64,000 bases of DNA from Rhizobium sp. Q54 (GTDB lineage Bacteria > Pseudomonadota > Alphaproteobacteria > SHVZ01), in assembly GCA_945871425.1 (NCBI GenBank), contig CAMBVS010000003.1, positions 42,180-106,179 on the forward strand, in the 5' to 3' direction. The notes under the pieces were generated by a model that saw nothing but the letters and a program-made list of their open reading frames with translations, was not told the origin of the DNA and made no database searches. The translations under genes were made by a program, and so were the position numbers. Shown piece by piece: positions 52,426 through 62,628 of the stretch (the first letter of the stretch is position 1; each line of letters starts with the position of its first letter).

Positions 52426-54048
52426 TCACATGGGCATCTCGGCCCTCGCGCGACTCTCCGATGCCGGCTCTGGAACCTCGGTCATCGTCGCTTCCGTCAG
52501 CAGGAGAACGCTCGCCACCGAAACGGCGTTCTCCAACGCGATCCGGACCACCTTGGTCGGATCGATGATGCCTGCCTCGACCAGGTCGACATATTCCTTC
52601 CTGGCTGCGTCGAAGCCGAAATTGCCCTGGCCTTCGATCATGCGGGCGACAACGACCCCGCCGTCGACCGACGAATTCTCGGCAATCTGCCGGGCGGGCG
52701 CTTCCAGGGCGCGCCTGAGGATCTGGACGCCGGTCTTCTCGTCGCCGTCGGCAACGGCTTCTTCTTTGCCGACGGCGACCAGGCACTTGAGCAGAGCCAA
52801 GCCGCCGCCGGGGACGATTCCTTCCGCCACCGCCGCCTTGGTGGCGCTGATGGCATCGTCGAGCGCGTCCCTCTTCGACTTCATCTCGGCTTCGGACGGC
52901 GCGCCGACCCGGATGACCGCGACGCCGCCGACCAGCTTGGCGACGCGCTCCTGCAGCTTTTCGCGGTCGTAGTCGCTGGTCGACTTCTCGATCTCATGCC
53001 GGATCTGCTGGACGCGGGCGTCGATCTGCTTGCGGTCGCCGGCGCCGCCGATGATGGTCGTATTGTCCTTGTCGATCAGGACCCGTTTGGCATGGCCCAT
53101 CTGGGCCAGCGTTACGCTTTCGAGCTTCAGGCCGAGATCCTCGGAGATCACCATGCCTCCGGTCAGGATCGCCATGTCCTGCAGGATGGCCTTGCGGCGA
53201 TCTCCGAAGCCGGGCGCCTTGATGGCGCAGCTCTTCAGCACGCCGCGGACCTGATTGACGATCAGGGCCGCCAGTGCTTCGCCTTCCACATCCTCGGCGA
53301 TGACCAGGATGGGCCGGCCCGACTTGGCGACCCCGTCGAGAAGCGGCAGAAAGTCCTTGAGATTGCCGATGCGGCGGTCGGAGAGGAGAACGAAGGCGTC
53401 CTCGAGAACCGCCTCCATCTTCTCGGTGTCGGTGATGAAGTAGGGAGAAAGGAAGCCGCGATCGATCTGCATGCCCTCGACGACGTCGAGGGTGGTCTCG
53501 GTCGTCCGCGACTCCTCGACCGTGATCACGCCCTCGCTGCCGACCTTCTCCATCGCCTCGGCGACGAACTCCCCGATGGTCGGGTCGTTGTGGGCGGAGA
53601 TCGTCGCGACCTGCGCTTTTTCCTTCCTGGTCTTGACCGGCCGCGACAGCGCCTTGAGCGCGTCGATCGTCACCTTCATCGCGCGGTCGAGCCCCCGCTT
53701 CAGGTCGATGGCGCTGGCGCCGGCAACGACGTTGCGCACCCCATCGGCGAACATGGCATGGGCGAGAATGGTCGAGGTGCTCGTGCCGTCGCCGACGAGA
53801 TCCCCGGTCTTCTCGGCGGCCTGACGCAACATCTGCACGCCGAGATTTTCCTCGGGATCCTTGAGCTCGAACTCCTTGGCGATGGTGACGCCGTCGTTGC
53901 AGACGAGGGGGACGCCCCACTTCCGCTGGATCAGCACGGATTTCGAGCGAGGGCCGAGCGTGACCCGGACCGCATCCGCGAGTTGGGCCGTACCCTGGAG
54001 AATCTTCTCGCGGGCAGCCGAACGGAACAGCACCTGTTTGTACGCCAC
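52426..54048 (-). CDS. groEL: GroEL-type chaperonin paralog (no groES partner)
   Basis: A 540-residue Hsp60. The GTG at 54048 follows GGAGGG and gives the standard [17 protein letters not shown]-terminus. Chaperonin hallmarks include [17 protein letters not shown], the ATPase site [59 protein letters not shown] and the C-terminal [11 protein letters not shown]. It ends in [14 protein letters not shown], without the Gly-Gly-Met tail of housekeeping GroEL. No groES lies on either side. Likely an accessory, stress-induced copy. It diverges from the Lon-like gene across an FNR-type box. Confidence 0.93.
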   Translation of the reverse strand: MAYKQVLFRSAAREKILQGTAQLADAVRVTLGPRSKSVLIQRKWGVPLVCNDGVTIAKEFELKDPEENLGVQMLRQAAEKTGDLVGDGTSTSTILAHAMFADGVRNVVAGASAIDLKRGLDRAMKVTIDALKALSRPVKTRKEKAQVATISAHNDPTIGEFVAEAMEKVGSEGVITVEESRTTETTLDVVEGMQIDRGFLSPYFITDTEKMEAVLEDAFVLLSDRRIGNLKDFLPLLDGVAKSGRPILVIAEDVEGEALAALIVNQVRGVLKSCAIKAPGFGDRRKAILQDMAILTGGMVISEDLGLKLESVTLAQMGHAKRVLIDKDNTTIIGGAGDRKQIDARVQQIRHEIEKSTSDYDREKLQERVAKLVGGVAVIRVGAPSEAEMKSKRDALDDAISATKAAVAEGIVPGGGLALLKCLVAVGKEEAVADGDEKTGVQILRRALEAPARQIAENSSVDGGVVVARMIEGQGNFGFDAARKEYVDLVEAGIIDPTKVVRIALENAVSVASVLLLTEATMTEVPEPASESRARAEMPM

Positions 54049-54130
54049 CGTTCCCTCCATCCGACGAGGCAAGCGATCGATCTGACCGCCTGAATTCAAG
54101 TGAAGGATGGCGGAGAGGCCCGCTCGGCGC

Positions 54131-54146
54131 TTTGATCGAGATCAAA
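54131..54146. promoter_or_regulatory. FNR/FixK-type box in the groEL-lon divergent promoter
   Basis: TTTGATCGAGATCAAA contains a perfect TTGAT-N4-ATCAA dyad. It lies 84 bp upstream of groEL and 57 bp upstream of the Lon-like start, suitable for activating one or both under low oxygen. Confidence 0.8.
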
Positions 54147-54202
54147 GCCCCGACGGAAACGGGGGGCGAGAATTAGAAACTCAGTGTTTGGTGAGGATGC
54201 CT

Positions 54203-56668
54203 ATGTCGACCGCCATCGTGCCCCGGCCGGCGACCCCCGGCGTGGGACCGCTCCCCCACGCGGCGCTTTACCGTCGATGCGATCCCTCCGGGCTCTCCTT
54301 CGTGACGACGGCCGATCTGGAGTCTGCGGATGGCACGGTCGGTCAGGAACGCGCCGTCGACGCGATCGGCATGGGCCTCGGCCTTCGCCGCAAGGGCTAC
54401 AACATCTTCGCCGTCGGCTCCCCGGGCACCGGCAAGAAGACGATCATCGATCGGCTGACCCGAGAGCGAGCGCGGTCGGAGCCCGCGCCGGCGGACCGGG
54501 CTTACGTCAACAACTTCGTCGACCCCGACAAGCCACGCGCGCTCGCTTTGCCGCCCGGACGGGGTACGATACTGCGGCAGGACATGCGGACCCTGGTGGA
54601 CGAGCTCCGCACGGCGCTCCCGGCCGCTTTCGAAAGCGACGACTACCGCAGCCGCCGCCAGGCGATCGACAATCTGTTCAAACAGCAGCAGCAGGAGGCC
54701 TTCTCCAAGGTCGAGGAGCGCGCGAAGGAACGCGACATCGGCATCCTGCGCACCCCCGTCGGCCTCGGCCTTGCGCCGCTCCGCAATGGCGAAGTCATGC
54801 CGAAAGAGGACTTCGAGAAGCTGTCGGAGGACGAGCAGAAGCGCATCCAGGACGGGATGAACGAAGTACATGCGGAGCTCGAGCTCGTGATGCAGCAAGG
54901 CCCGAAGGCGGAGGGCGAGCGGCGCGACAAGCTGAGGGAGCTGAACGAAGAGGTCACCCGGTTCGCGATCGGGTTTCGCCTCGAAGGATTGAAGCAGCGT
55001 TACGCGGACCTGCCGACGGTCGTCGACTACCTTCAGACGGTGGAGCGTGACCTGGCCGAGAACACCGAGCCGTTCCTGATGCAGGGCGAAGCGAATCAGG
55101 AAGGGATGACGGGCCCGAGCGCGCGGCGGCGGGGATCACATGTCGGCCACTTCGATCGCTACCAGGTCAACCTGATCGTCGACCATGCGGACCGGCCGGG
55201 GGCGCCGGTAGTCGAGGAGGATCACCCGACGCTGCAGAATCTCATCGGCCGCGTCGAATACCGTTCCGAATACGGCTCCCTTGTCACGGACTTCACGATG
55301 ATCAAGCCGGGGGCTCTGCACGAGGCGAACGGCGGATACCTGGTTCTCGACGCCCGGCGCGTGCTGCTGCAGCCCTTCGCCTGGGAAGAGCTGAAGCGGA
55401 CGCTCCGCGCCGGCGAGGTGCAGATCCGCTCGGTGCCCGATCTGCTCGGGATGGCCAGCGCCATGACGCTCCAGCCGGAAGCGATCCCGCTCTCGGTGAA
55501 GGTGATCCTGACCGGCGATCACCACCTCTACTATCTCCTCGCCAGCCTCGATCCGGACTTTAGGGAGATGTTCAAGATCGCGGCCGACTTCAACGACGAT
55601 CTGCCGCGGGATGCGACGACGGAGAGAAGCTTCGCGCAGCTGCTCGGGTCGATCGCTCGGGGTGAGAGCCTGCGGCCGCTCGACCGGGATGCCGTCGCGC
55701 GCCTCATCGAGCAGGGCGCGCGCCTCGCCGGCGATGCCGAGAAGATGACCGCGCAGGTCGAGGTGATCGCCGACCTGATGCGCGAGGCGGACCACCTGGC
55801 GGAGACGGCCGGCCGAGAGGCGATCGGGCTCTCCGAGATCAACCAGGCGATCGAGCTGCAGATAAGACGGGCAAGCCGCCTGCGCGAGCGGTTGCAGGAG
55901 GAGATCCACCGCGGAACCATCCTCATCGACACGAAAGGCGTGCGCGTGGGCCAGGTCAACGGCCTCTCCGTCCTTCAGCTGGCCGGCTTCATGTTCGGGA
56001 GACCGAGCCGGATCAGCGCGCGTATCCGGCTCGGCAAGGGCGAGGTCGTCGACATCGAGCGTGAGGTCGAGCTGGGCGGCCCGATCCACTCCAAGGGCGT
56101 GATGATCCTCGCCGGATTCCTCGGTGGCCGCTTCGGCCGCGAGCGGCCGCTGGCGCTTTCCGTAAGCCTCGTCTTCGAGCAGTCCTATGGCGGAGTGGAG
56201 GGCGACAGCGCCTCGATGGGCGAGCTGTGCGCGATCCTGTCGGCTATGGCCGATCAGCCGATCCGCCAGGGGATCGCCATCACCGGCTCGGTCAACCAGA
56301 ACGGCGACGCCCAGGCGATCGGCGGGGTCAACGAGAAGATCGAAGGGTTCTTCGACGTCTGCCGCGACGCCGGCCTCGACGGACACCAAGGCGTGATCAT
56401 CCCCGCATCCAACGTCAAGCACCTGATGCTGAGAGCGGACGTCGTCAAGGCGGTAGAGGAGGGTCGGTTCAACGTCTTCGCGGTATCGAGCGTCGACCAG
56501 GCGATGGCGGTTCTGACGGGGGTCGAGGCTGGCGCAAGCGACGAGACCGGGCACTTTCCGAACGGCTCCATTAACCGGCGCATCGAGACGCAGCTCGACG
56601 CCATGGCGGACCGGGTTCGGCGTTTCAACGCACGAGAGCAGGCGGAGGCCGGCCATGCTCCCCGCTGA
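54203..56668 (+). CDS. Lon-like ATP-dependent protease (AAA + Lon C-terminal domain)
   Basis: An 821-residue LonB-type peptidase of the AAA_32/Lon_C group, distinct from housekeeping LonA. The start at 54203 has GAGG six bases upstream; an in-frame ATG at 54197 sits directly on that site. Walker A GSPGTGKKT is at 72-80, and a long helical insertion follows. The Walker B-like region is GALHEANGGYLVLDARRVL. The protease domain has catalytic Ser671 (GDSASMGE) and Lys712 (GGVNEKIEG), 41 residues apart as expected for the Ser-Lys dyad. Expected to degrade damaged proteins; probably co-regulated with groEL. Confidence 0.92.
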   Translation: MSTAIVPRPATPGVGPLPHAALYRRCDPSGLSFVTTADLESADGTVGQERAVDAIGMGLGLRRKGYNIFAVGSPGTGKKTIIDRLTRERARSEPAPADRAYVNNFVDPDKPRALALPPGRGTILRQDMRTLVDELRTALPAAFESDDYRSRRQAIDNLFKQQQQEAFSKVEERAKERDIGILRTPVGLGLAPLRNGEVMPKEDFEKLSEDEQKRIQDGMNEVHAELELVMQQGPKAEGERRDKLRELNEEVTRFAIGFRLEGLKQRYADLPTVVDYLQTVERDLAENTEPFLMQGEANQEGMTGPSARRRGSHVGHFDRYQVNLIVDHADRPGAPVVEEDHPTLQNLIGRVEYRSEYGSLVTDFTMIKPGALHEANGGYLVLDARRVLLQPFAWEELKRTLRAGEVQIRSVPDLLGMASAMTLQPEAIPLSVKVILTGDHHLYYLLASLDPDFREMFKIAADFNDDLPRDATTERSFAQLLGSIARGESLRPLDRDAVARLIEQGARLAGDAEKMTAQVEVIADLMREADHLAETAGREAIGLSEINQAIELQIRRASRLRERLQEEIHRGTILIDTKGVRVGQVNGLSVLQLAGFMFGRPSRISARIRLGKGEVVDIEREVELGGPIHSKGVMILAGFLGGRFGRERPLALSVSLVFEQSYGGVEGDSASMGELCAILSAMADQPIRQGIAITGSVNQNGDAQAIGGVNEKIEGFFDVCRDAGLDGHQGVIIPASNVKHLMLRADVVKAVEEGRFNVFAVSSVDQAMAVLTGVEAGASDETGHFPNGSINRRIETQLDAMADRVRRFNAREQAEAGHAPR

Positions 56669-57503
56669 AGCCGACACCGACTTCGCGATCGCTCGGGTCG
56701 TCGCGGTCCTGGATGCGGTCTGTCAGGCGACCGACGCGATGACTGCGGCGATCGACATCGCGGCCCGCTGCAACGTCGAGCTGGCAGGACTGTTCATCGA
56801 GGACGACAGCCTGTTTCGCATGGCGTCGATGCCGGGAGCCCGGCATCTGACGTTGACCCCGACCGCGAGGGCGAGCTTCGGCATCGACACGCTGGAGACC
56901 GAGATGCGATCACGCGCCAACCTGGCGGTGGCGGCGCTTGGCGCGGCGGCAGCGACCAAAGGGGTGCACTGGTCGTTTCGCTCGATCCGAGGCATGCCGG
57001 GCGCCCTGCTGCGTCAGGCGGCGAGATCCGGCGATCTCCTCGTGTTTCCGGGGGCGGCTCCGATCGGCGGCTGGCCGCTGAGGCTGCACTCTCCCCTGCT
57101 GCGGGCGGCGGGGGTGACGGCGTCCTCGGCGCTGATCGTGAGACGCCCTGCATCGTTCTCGCGCCCCTTGGTGGTGGCGAGCGCCGACCCGGACCGGGTG
57201 CGGCGCGCCTTGGCGGCGGCGCGCCGTCTGCGAGCGGGTGACCACGACGCCATCGACGTCGCCGTGCCGGGATTGGCGCGGGACGTTGCCGCTCGTACCC
57301 TCGCCGGGCTGAAGGACTTCATTCGGGTTCGCGAGCTCCGGGACGCCACCTCACGGAGCGTGATCGATCTCGCGAAGTCACTGGGAAGCGACCTCATCGT
57401 CCTGACCTCCGAGAGCCTGCTCGGCGAGGAAGGCGATCTCTCCGACGAATTGCTGTCGAAGGCCGACCATCAGGTCCTGCTCGTGCGGCAGCCTGGGCGG
57501 TGA
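56655..57503 (+). CDS. Universal-stress-protein-like protein
   Basis: A 282-residue protein with two Usp-like alpha/beta halves. The first has ARVVAVLDAVCQATDAMTAA and CNVELAGLFIEDDSLFRMA, and the second SFSRPLVVASADPDRVRRAL through DLIVLTSESLLGEEGDLSDELL. The ATP-binding glycines of classical UspA are weak. It overlaps the Lon-like stop by 14 bp, so the two are coupled. Its role in the stress response is inferred from fold and location. Confidence 0.7.
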   Translation: MLPAEADTDFAIARVVAVLDAVCQATDAMTAAIDIAARCNVELAGLFIEDDSLFRMASMPGARHLTLTPTARASFGIDTLETEMRSRANLAVAALGAAAATKGVHWSFRSIRGMPGALLRQAARSGDLLVFPGAAPIGGWPLRLHSPLLRAAGVTASSALIVRRPASFSRPLVVASADPDRVRRALAAARRLRAGDHDAIDVAVPGLARDVAARTLAGLKDFIRVRELRDATSRSVIDLAKSLGSDLIVLTSESLLGEEGDLSDELLSKADHQVLLVRQPGR

Positions 57504-57521
57504 CGGCGCAGCGACGACGGT

Positions 57522-58082
57522 TCACCAGGAGCGGACGCGACCGATGTCGATGTGGACGAAATTCGATCGGGGATAGTAGCCGACGCCGCCGCCGCCGAGG
57601 TTCATCGCGGCGTCCCGCAGCCGTGCCAGCGCAACGCCGGGAATGCGGATGTCGATCGCCATGCCGCGCGTATGAAGGCTCTCCCGTGCAACCCCGGAGG
57701 TAGCGCCGGCCAGCATGAGATTCGTCACGGGCGACCGATAGCCCGAAATCACCTGGATGGGACCGCCGGACGCGCCGAGCGCGGTCCTCAGCGCGTAAAG
57801 CAGATCGAGGAGCTGAGGGTCGATCGGGCGCTGACCGTCGGTACGATGATCGCGCAGGACCCAGGCGACGTCTGTCAATCCTTTGGGATCATATGCCTGC
57901 TTCGCCCAGTAGAGGCAGTCCAGCCGCTCGCCGGTATGCAGGTTTTCGAAGGAGAGGCGCCGTTCGGTAGACGCTCGCGCCGTGGCGGCCCGCACGGGCC
58001 TGACGGACAGGCTTCCGAGCGCGGCGACGGCGCCGAGCAGCAGTAGTCGTCGCGACGCGTCGATCGGCACCTCCCTCGGCAT
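57522..58082 (-). CDS. YcbK/DUF882-type murein peptidase
   Basis: A 186-residue exported protein of the M15-like DUF882 family. Its Tat-like leader contains SRRLLLLGAVAALGSL and ends near VRAAT. Zinc residues are in SLHTRGMAIDIRIPG (His and Asp) and FVHIDIGRV (second His), and ISGYRSPVTN marks the substrate groove. It would cut peptide bonds in peptidoglycan. The ATG at 58082 was chosen because it starts the leader. It lies just downstream of the L,D-transpeptidase gene, a typical pairing in cell-wall remodelling. Confidence 0.87.
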   Translation of the reverse strand: MPREVPIDASRRLLLLGAVAALGSLSVRPVRAATARASTERRLSFENLHTGERLDCLYWAKQAYDPKGLTDVAWVLRDHRTDGQRPIDPQLLDLLYALRTALGASGGPIQVISGYRSPVTNLMLAGATSGVARESLHTRGMAIDIRIPGVALARLRDAAMNLGGGGVGYYPRSNFVHIDIGRVRSW

Positions 58083-58107
58083 CGCTCTCGAATAGCGCAA
58101 GGCCGTC

Positions 58108-59832
58108 TCATCGTCCAGGCGGCTGTCCGCGGATTTCCGCGCCCTCGGCGAGCGGTGTCGGTTCGGGACAGCCCCCCGGAATGCCGTCGGCGCCTTTGCG
58201 CGAGCCCGGGCGAAGCTCCAGACCGAGCGCGCGCTCGACCCCGGCATCGCGATCATAGATGTCCCGCCGAAAATTGATTCGCCCGCGGTCGTCGACGAAG
58301 GCGGTGAGGTAGACGAGATAGACCGGAACCGGCCGCAGGAGCTCTATTCGCCGCGTTTCCGCCTGCGCGACTGCCGTTTCGAGCGCCTCGATGCTCCAGG
58401 CGGCGTCGCCGAGAAGAGCAGCCGCGAGCTCGATCGGCCGGTCGACACGGATGCAGCCATGGCTGAGTGCGCGCTGCGGGCGGGCGAAGAGACGCTTGTC
58501 CGGCGTGTCGTGAAGGTAGACGTCGAAGCGGTTCGGCATCTCGAACTTGATCGCTCCCAGCGCGTTCCGGTGACCCGGACGCTGCTGGAGACGGAAGGAG
58601 AAGCTGCGGGCGGAGAGGCCCCGCCAATCGACGGCGAGGCCGAACGGATCATCGGGTCGCCCGAGGATGACGATGTCGTTGGCGGCGAGATACTGCGGAT
58701 TCCGCTTCAACCTCGGCAGGATCTCCCGGGTGGCGATGGTCGCCGGCACGTTCCAGGGCGGATTCACCGTGACGGCGGCGATCCTGGCGGCGAACGTCGG
58801 CGTCGGATGCCTGACATCGCCGACGATGACGCGTCTGGAGGGGCCTGCGAGGCCGTCCCGGGTCAGGGTCAGCGCCGCGGCTGCCACGTTGACGGTGACG
58901 TATGTGTCGCCCCGCCGGCGCGGCAGCCATCGCCAGCGCTCGAGGTTGACTGCGATCTGCCGGCTCCTCTGATCCGTCGTCACCGCCAGCTCCCTGAGGG
59001 TGAGCGGACCGACGCGGCCGTCCGGCTCGAGGCCGTGTCGCTGCTGGAAGCGGCGGACCGCAACCGACAGGGCCGTGGCGGCGTCGGCGCTCTCTTCCGC
59101 TTCCAGGTCGCCCTCCACCCTGAGGCGCTCGCGCAGCGTCGGCAGCCTGGGATCACCGGGGGTCAGCTTCAGCTCGGTCGTCCCCGGGACGACGGGCCAG
59201 CCCCCTTCGTCGGCGAAAAGACGATGTCGGCGATGCGCGTCGACCATTTGGCGGTATTCGACGTCCTGCGGCGGAAGGGATGCCACGAGCCGTGCGATCG
59301 TCCCCGCGCGCAGGGCGTCGATGAGGGCGTCGATCGGATCGAAGCGATCGGCGGAACCCTCCCGGACGTCGTCCGACTTGCTGCCGCGACGCAACTTGCC
59401 CGCATAGCGAAGGAACGAGTCAGAGGCAAGAAGGTCGCGCTCGGCGACAGACCTCGGCGTCCACGGACGTGGCTGCAACGCGTCGAGATGCAGATCCGTC
59501 ACATCGATTCCGTGCTTCGCGGCCGCAAGGAGCGCTTCGACGACGACCTGGGCGCCTTCTTCACGCGCGGCGTCGAGGTGCCACAACGGGGTATACGCAA
59601 AGGCGGCGTAGAGGCGCCGAAGATCGTGCGCCGCGACCGGCTGGCCCAGGATGGCTCCGGGAGTCTCTTCGATGATCGTCCGGATTTCGGCGGCGACCGC
59701 CGGGACGGCACGCATGTCGTCGGCAACGACTGCCGGGGTGAACCACAGCAGGACGGAGATGGCTGCCGCAACCCATGCCATCTCTACACTCTGCGTCGCG
59801 CTCAAGGATGTTTTTGCCACAAGATTAAGCAT
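58108..59832 (-). CDS. L,D-transpeptidase, YcbB type
   Basis: A large murein cross-linking enzyme, about 574 residues from the ATG at 59832; upstream or downstream ATGs at 59847 and 59781 are also possible. The leader around MAWVAAAISVLLWFTPAVVA directs export. The scaffold domain (PLWHLDAAREEGAQVVVEALLA) is followed by a peptidoglycan-binding repeat (VRRFQQRHGLEPDGRVGPLTL). The catalytic YkuD domain has HDTPDKRLFARPQRALSHGCIRV with the active-site Cys. It forms 3-3 cross-links, which help cells survive envelope stress. Its stop is 25 bp before the YcbK-like start. Confidence 0.9.
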   Translation of the reverse strand: MLNLVAKTSLSATQSVEMAWVAAAISVLLWFTPAVVADDMRAVPAVAAEIRTIIEETPGAILGQPVAAHDLRRLYAAFAYTPLWHLDAAREEGAQVVVEALLAAAKHGIDVTDLHLDALQPRPWTPRSVAERDLLASDSFLRYAGKLRRGSKSDDVREGSADRFDPIDALIDALRAGTIARLVASLPPQDVEYRQMVDAHRRHRLFADEGGWPVVPGTTELKLTPGDPRLPTLRERLRVEGDLEAEESADAATALSVAVRRFQQRHGLEPDGRVGPLTLRELAVTTDQRSRQIAVNLERWRWLPRRRGDTYVTVNVAAAALTLTRDGLAGPSRRVIVGDVRHPTPTFAARIAAVTVNPPWNVPATIATREILPRLKRNPQYLAANDIVILGRPDDPFGLAVDWRGLSARSFSFRLQQRPGHRNALGAIKFEMPNRFDVYLHDTPDKRLFARPQRALSHGCIRVDRPIELAAALLGDAAWSIEALETAVAQAETRRIELLRPVPVYLVYLTAFVDDRGRINFRRDIYDRDAGVERALGLELRPGSRKGADGIPGGCPEPTPLAEGAEIRGQPPGR

Positions 59833-59905
59833 ACAAGGTGGAGGCATATGGGCATTGATGGAGGTCAAGCGGCTCGGCGTCCCTTGGCTGGATCCGCCGA
59901 CCCCG

Positions 59906-59919
59906 TTGATTTGGGTCAA
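59906..59919. promoter_or_regulatory. FNR-like box upstream of the CBS-BON gene
   Basis: TTGAT-TTGG-GTCAA has one mismatch to the TTGAT-N4-ATCAA consensus. It lies 95 bp upstream of the CBS-protein ATG and 74 bp upstream of the divergent L,D-transpeptidase gene. Confidence 0.6.
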
Positions 59920-60013
59920 TGCGCCTGCTTGATCGGCTGCGCAGGGTGTAAGTAGATAAACTCAGCGCGCCGAAGCTCTAATCGGTTGCCAACGTCAACA
60001 GGGAGGTCGTTCG

Positions 60014-60706
60014 ATGAAGGCTCGGGATCTGATGACACGCAAGGTCCGCACGGCGGATCTGACGACGCCGGTCAGGAAGCTCGTCGACCTCATGGTGTCT
60101 TACAAGGTCAGCGCGGTCCCGGTGGTCGATGCGCAGCGGCGCGTTCTCGGCATCGTCAGCGAAGGAGATCTGCTGCGCCGAGCCGAGATCGGAACCGAGC
60201 GACGGCGGTCCTGGTGGTCCCGGCTGATCAACGATCCGGCTGACGATGCGCGAGACTACGTCAAGAGCCGGGGCTCGAAGGCGCGCGACGTGATGACCCG
60301 GCCGGTCATCTCGGTCTCGGCGACGACGAGCGCGGCCGACATCGCGGACCTGATGGAGAAATGGCACGTCAAACGAGTACCGGTCGTTCATGCCGGCAAG
60401 CTGATCGGCATCGTCAGCCGTCGGGATCTCATGCGCGCGATCGGTGTGGCCCAGCCCGCCGACACGAAGACGAGCCTGAACGACAAGGTGTTGCGGGAGA
60501 ATCTGCGCAAGCAGATTGCCAAGGAAGACTGGGTCGACTCGGCCCTCGTGAATTTCATTGTCGAGAAGGGGCGGGTCGAGATCTTCGGGGTCGTGTCCTC
60601 GATGGCGCAGGCCGATGCCGTCCGCGTCATGGCCGAGGGCGTCAAGGGCGTGCGTGCCGTGAAGAACAACCTGTCGGTCGTTGCGCGGCGCGCCTACGTG
60701 ACCTGA
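60014..60706 (+). CDS. CBS-domain pair plus BON-like domain protein
   Basis: A 230-residue protein. CBS motif 1 (residues 1-55) reads KARDLMTRKVRTADL with VSAVPVVDAQRRVLGIVSEGDLL. CBS motif 2 (about 93-150) has ARDVMTRPVISVS and VKRVPVVHAGKLIGIVSRRDL. A C-terminal BON-type domain reads VLRENLRKQIAKEDWVDSALVNFIVEKG and GVKGVRAVKNNLSV. CBS pairs bind adenine nucleotides and sense energy state. GGGAGG lies upstream of the ATG. Likely co-transcribed with ftsH (21-bp gap). Confidence 0.9.
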   Translation: MKARDLMTRKVRTADLTTPVRKLVDLMVSYKVSAVPVVDAQRRVLGIVSEGDLLRRAEIGTERRRSWWSRLINDPADDARDYVKSRGSKARDVMTRPVISVSATTSAADIADLMEKWHVKRVPVVHAGKLIGIVSRRDLMRAIGVAQPADTKTSLNDKVLRENLRKQIAKEDWVDSALVNFIVEKGRVEIFGVVSSMAQADAVRVMAEGVKGVRAVKNNLSVVARRAYVT

Positions 60707-60727
60707 GGCGAAGGCCGCAAGCGACCC

Positions 60728-62584
60728 ATGGAACCGCGATCGAAGATCAATTTCTGGTACGTGGTTCTGGCGGTTTTCGGGATCATTCTGCTCCGTGACG
60801 TCTGGGTCCAGCAGCAGCAGGTCGAGGTGATTCCCTACAGCGAGTTTCAGGCGCTCCTGGCCAACGGCAAGGTCGCCGATCTCGCGATCGGGCGCGAGCA
60901 GATCACCGGGACCCTGAAGCAACCGATCGAGGGGGCGCGGAGCCAGTTCGTCACCACCCGGGTCGATCCGGATCTCGCCGACAAGCTCGGCGCCTACGGC
61001 GTGCCGTTCTCGGGACGGATGGAGTCGGGCCTGCTGTCGACCCTGCTGGGCTGGCTTCTGCCGACGCTCGGCTTCGTCCTCGTGTGGATCTATCTCGTGC
61101 AGCCCACCCTCGGCCGCCAGGCCGGCGGTCTCATGGCGATCGGCAAGAGCAAAGCCAAAGTCTACGTCGAGAAGGACACGAAGGTGACCTTCGCCGACGT
61201 TGCCGGGGTCGACGAAGCGAAGGACGAGCTCCGCGAGGTCGTCGGCTTCCTCAAGGCGCCCGAGACCTTCGGCCGCCTCGGGGCGCGTCTGCCGAAAGGC
61301 GTCCTGCTGGTCGGCCCGCCGGGGACCGGCAAGACGCTGCTCGCCCGGGCCGTGGCCGGCGAGGCCGGTGTCCCCTTCTATTCGATCAGCGGCTCGGAAT
61401 TCGTCGAGATGTTCGTCGGCGTCGGCGCCGCCCGCGTTCGCGATCTCTTCGAGCAGGCGCGCGGGCATGCGCCCTGCATCATCTTCATCGACGAGCTGGA
61501 CGCGCTGGGCCGTGCCCGGGGAACCTTCAATGTGGGCGGGCATGACGAGAAGGAGCAGACGCTGAACCAGCTCCTGGCCGAGCTCGACGGCTTCGATCCG
61601 AGCAAAGGGGTCGTGCTGCTGGCGGCGACCAACCGGCCCGAGATCCTCGACTCGGCGTTGCTGCGCGCCGGGCGGTTCGACCGCCAGATCCTGGTCGACC
61701 GGCCGGACAAGAAGGGCCGCGTCGACATTCTCAACGTGCATCTCCGCAAGGTGAAGCTCGCGCCCGGCGTCGACGTCGCGGCGATCGCCGCCCTGACGCC
61801 GGGGTTCACCGGCGCGGATCTGGCGAACCTGGTGAACGAAGCCGCGATCCTCGCCACGCGCCGGAGCGCCGAGACGGTCGGGCTCGAGGACTTCACTCAG
61901 GCAGTCGAGCGGATCGTGGCGGGCCTGGAGAAGCGCAATCGCCTGCTGAACGCCTATGAGCGCCGCGTGATCGCCCATCATGAGATGGGTCATGCTCTCG
62001 TCGCCATGGCCCTTCCGGGCGCCGACCCCGTGCACAAGGTGTCGATCATTCCGCGCGGCATCGGCGCGCTCGGCTATACCATCCAGCGGCCGACCGAGGA
62101 CCGGTTCCTCATGTCGCGGGCGGAGCTCGAGGACAAGATCACCGTGCTGCTGGGCGGCCGGGCGGCTGAGGCCATCGTCTTCCCCGACATCTCGACCGGT
62201 GCCGCCGACGACCTCGCCAAGGCGACCATGCTCGCCCGCAGCATGGTGACGCGCTTCGGCATGGCTGCGGGGCTCGGCCAGGTGAGCTACGAGGCCGAGG
62301 CGTCGCCGTATCTCGGATCGCCGACGATGGGCCAATGGCAGCCGCGCTCGTACAGCGAGGCAACCGCTGATGCCATCGACCAGGCCGTCCGCGCGATCAT
62401 CGAGCGGCTGTTCGGCCGCGCCAAGGAGCTCCTCGAGCGCAACCGCCCCGTGCTTGAAGACGGGGCGAAGTCGCTTCTGGCTCACGAGACCCTGGGGGCG
62501 GAGCAGCTAGCACAGCTAGCGGCCTCGCTTGCGCGCTCCGACGACCAGCCGTCCGGCGCCGAGCGTCTGGCGGCGGCAAGCTAG
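60728..62584 (+). CDS. ftsH: FtsH-type membrane AAA+ metalloprotease paralog
   Basis: A 618-residue inner-membrane protease. TM1 (about 10-24) and TM2 (102-124) flank a periplasmic domain. The AAA module has Walker A GPPGTGKT at 196-203, Walker [13 protein letters not shown] and an Arg finger region (LRAGRFDRQ). The zinc site is His418-Glu419-x-x-His422 in AHHEMGHAL. The pore segment, [14 protein letters not shown], is standard. Because it sits in a stress island rather than the tilS-ftsH-glmM locus, it is probably an accessory copy. Confidence 0.94.
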   Translation: MEPRSKINFWYVVLAVFGIILLRDVWVQQQQVEVIPYSEFQALLANGKVADLAIGREQITGTLKQPIEGARSQFVTTRVDPDLADKLGAYGVPFSGRMESGLLSTLLGWLLPTLGFVLVWIYLVQPTLGRQAGGLMAIGKSKAKVYVEKDTKVTFADVAGVDEAKDELREVVGFLKAPETFGRLGARLPKGVLLVGPPGTGKTLLARAVAGEAGVPFYSISGSEFVEMFVGVGAARVRDLFEQARGHAPCIIFIDELDALGRARGTFNVGGHDEKEQTLNQLLAELDGFDPSKGVVLLAATNRPEILDSALLRAGRFDRQILVDRPDKKGRVDILNVHLRKVKLAPGVDVAAIAALTPGFTGADLANLVNEAAILATRRSAETVGLEDFTQAVERIVAGLEKRNRLLNAYERRVIAHHEMGHALVAMALPGADPVHKVSIIPRGIGALGYTIQRPTEDRFLMSRAELEDKITVLLGGRAAEAIVFPDISTGAADDLAKATMLARSMVTRFGMAAGLGQVSYEAEASPYLGSPTMGQWQPRSYSEATADAIDQAVRAIIERLFGRAKELLERNRPVLEDGAKSLLAHETLGAEQLAQLAASLARSDDQPSGAERLAAAS

Positions 62585-62628
62585 AGGTCGTCACGATCAT
62601 GGACTGAGGGCTGGGAGATGGCCGCGAT

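Noticed and set aside
52147..54093. 648-residue plus-strand open frame
   Set aside because: Only the first 60-70 codons resemble a protein (flavin reductase remnant). The rest is the antisense of groEL.
59978..62485. 835-residue minus-strand open frame
   Set aside because: Reverse-frame shadow of the CBS-BON and ftsH genes, both of which have full motif support.
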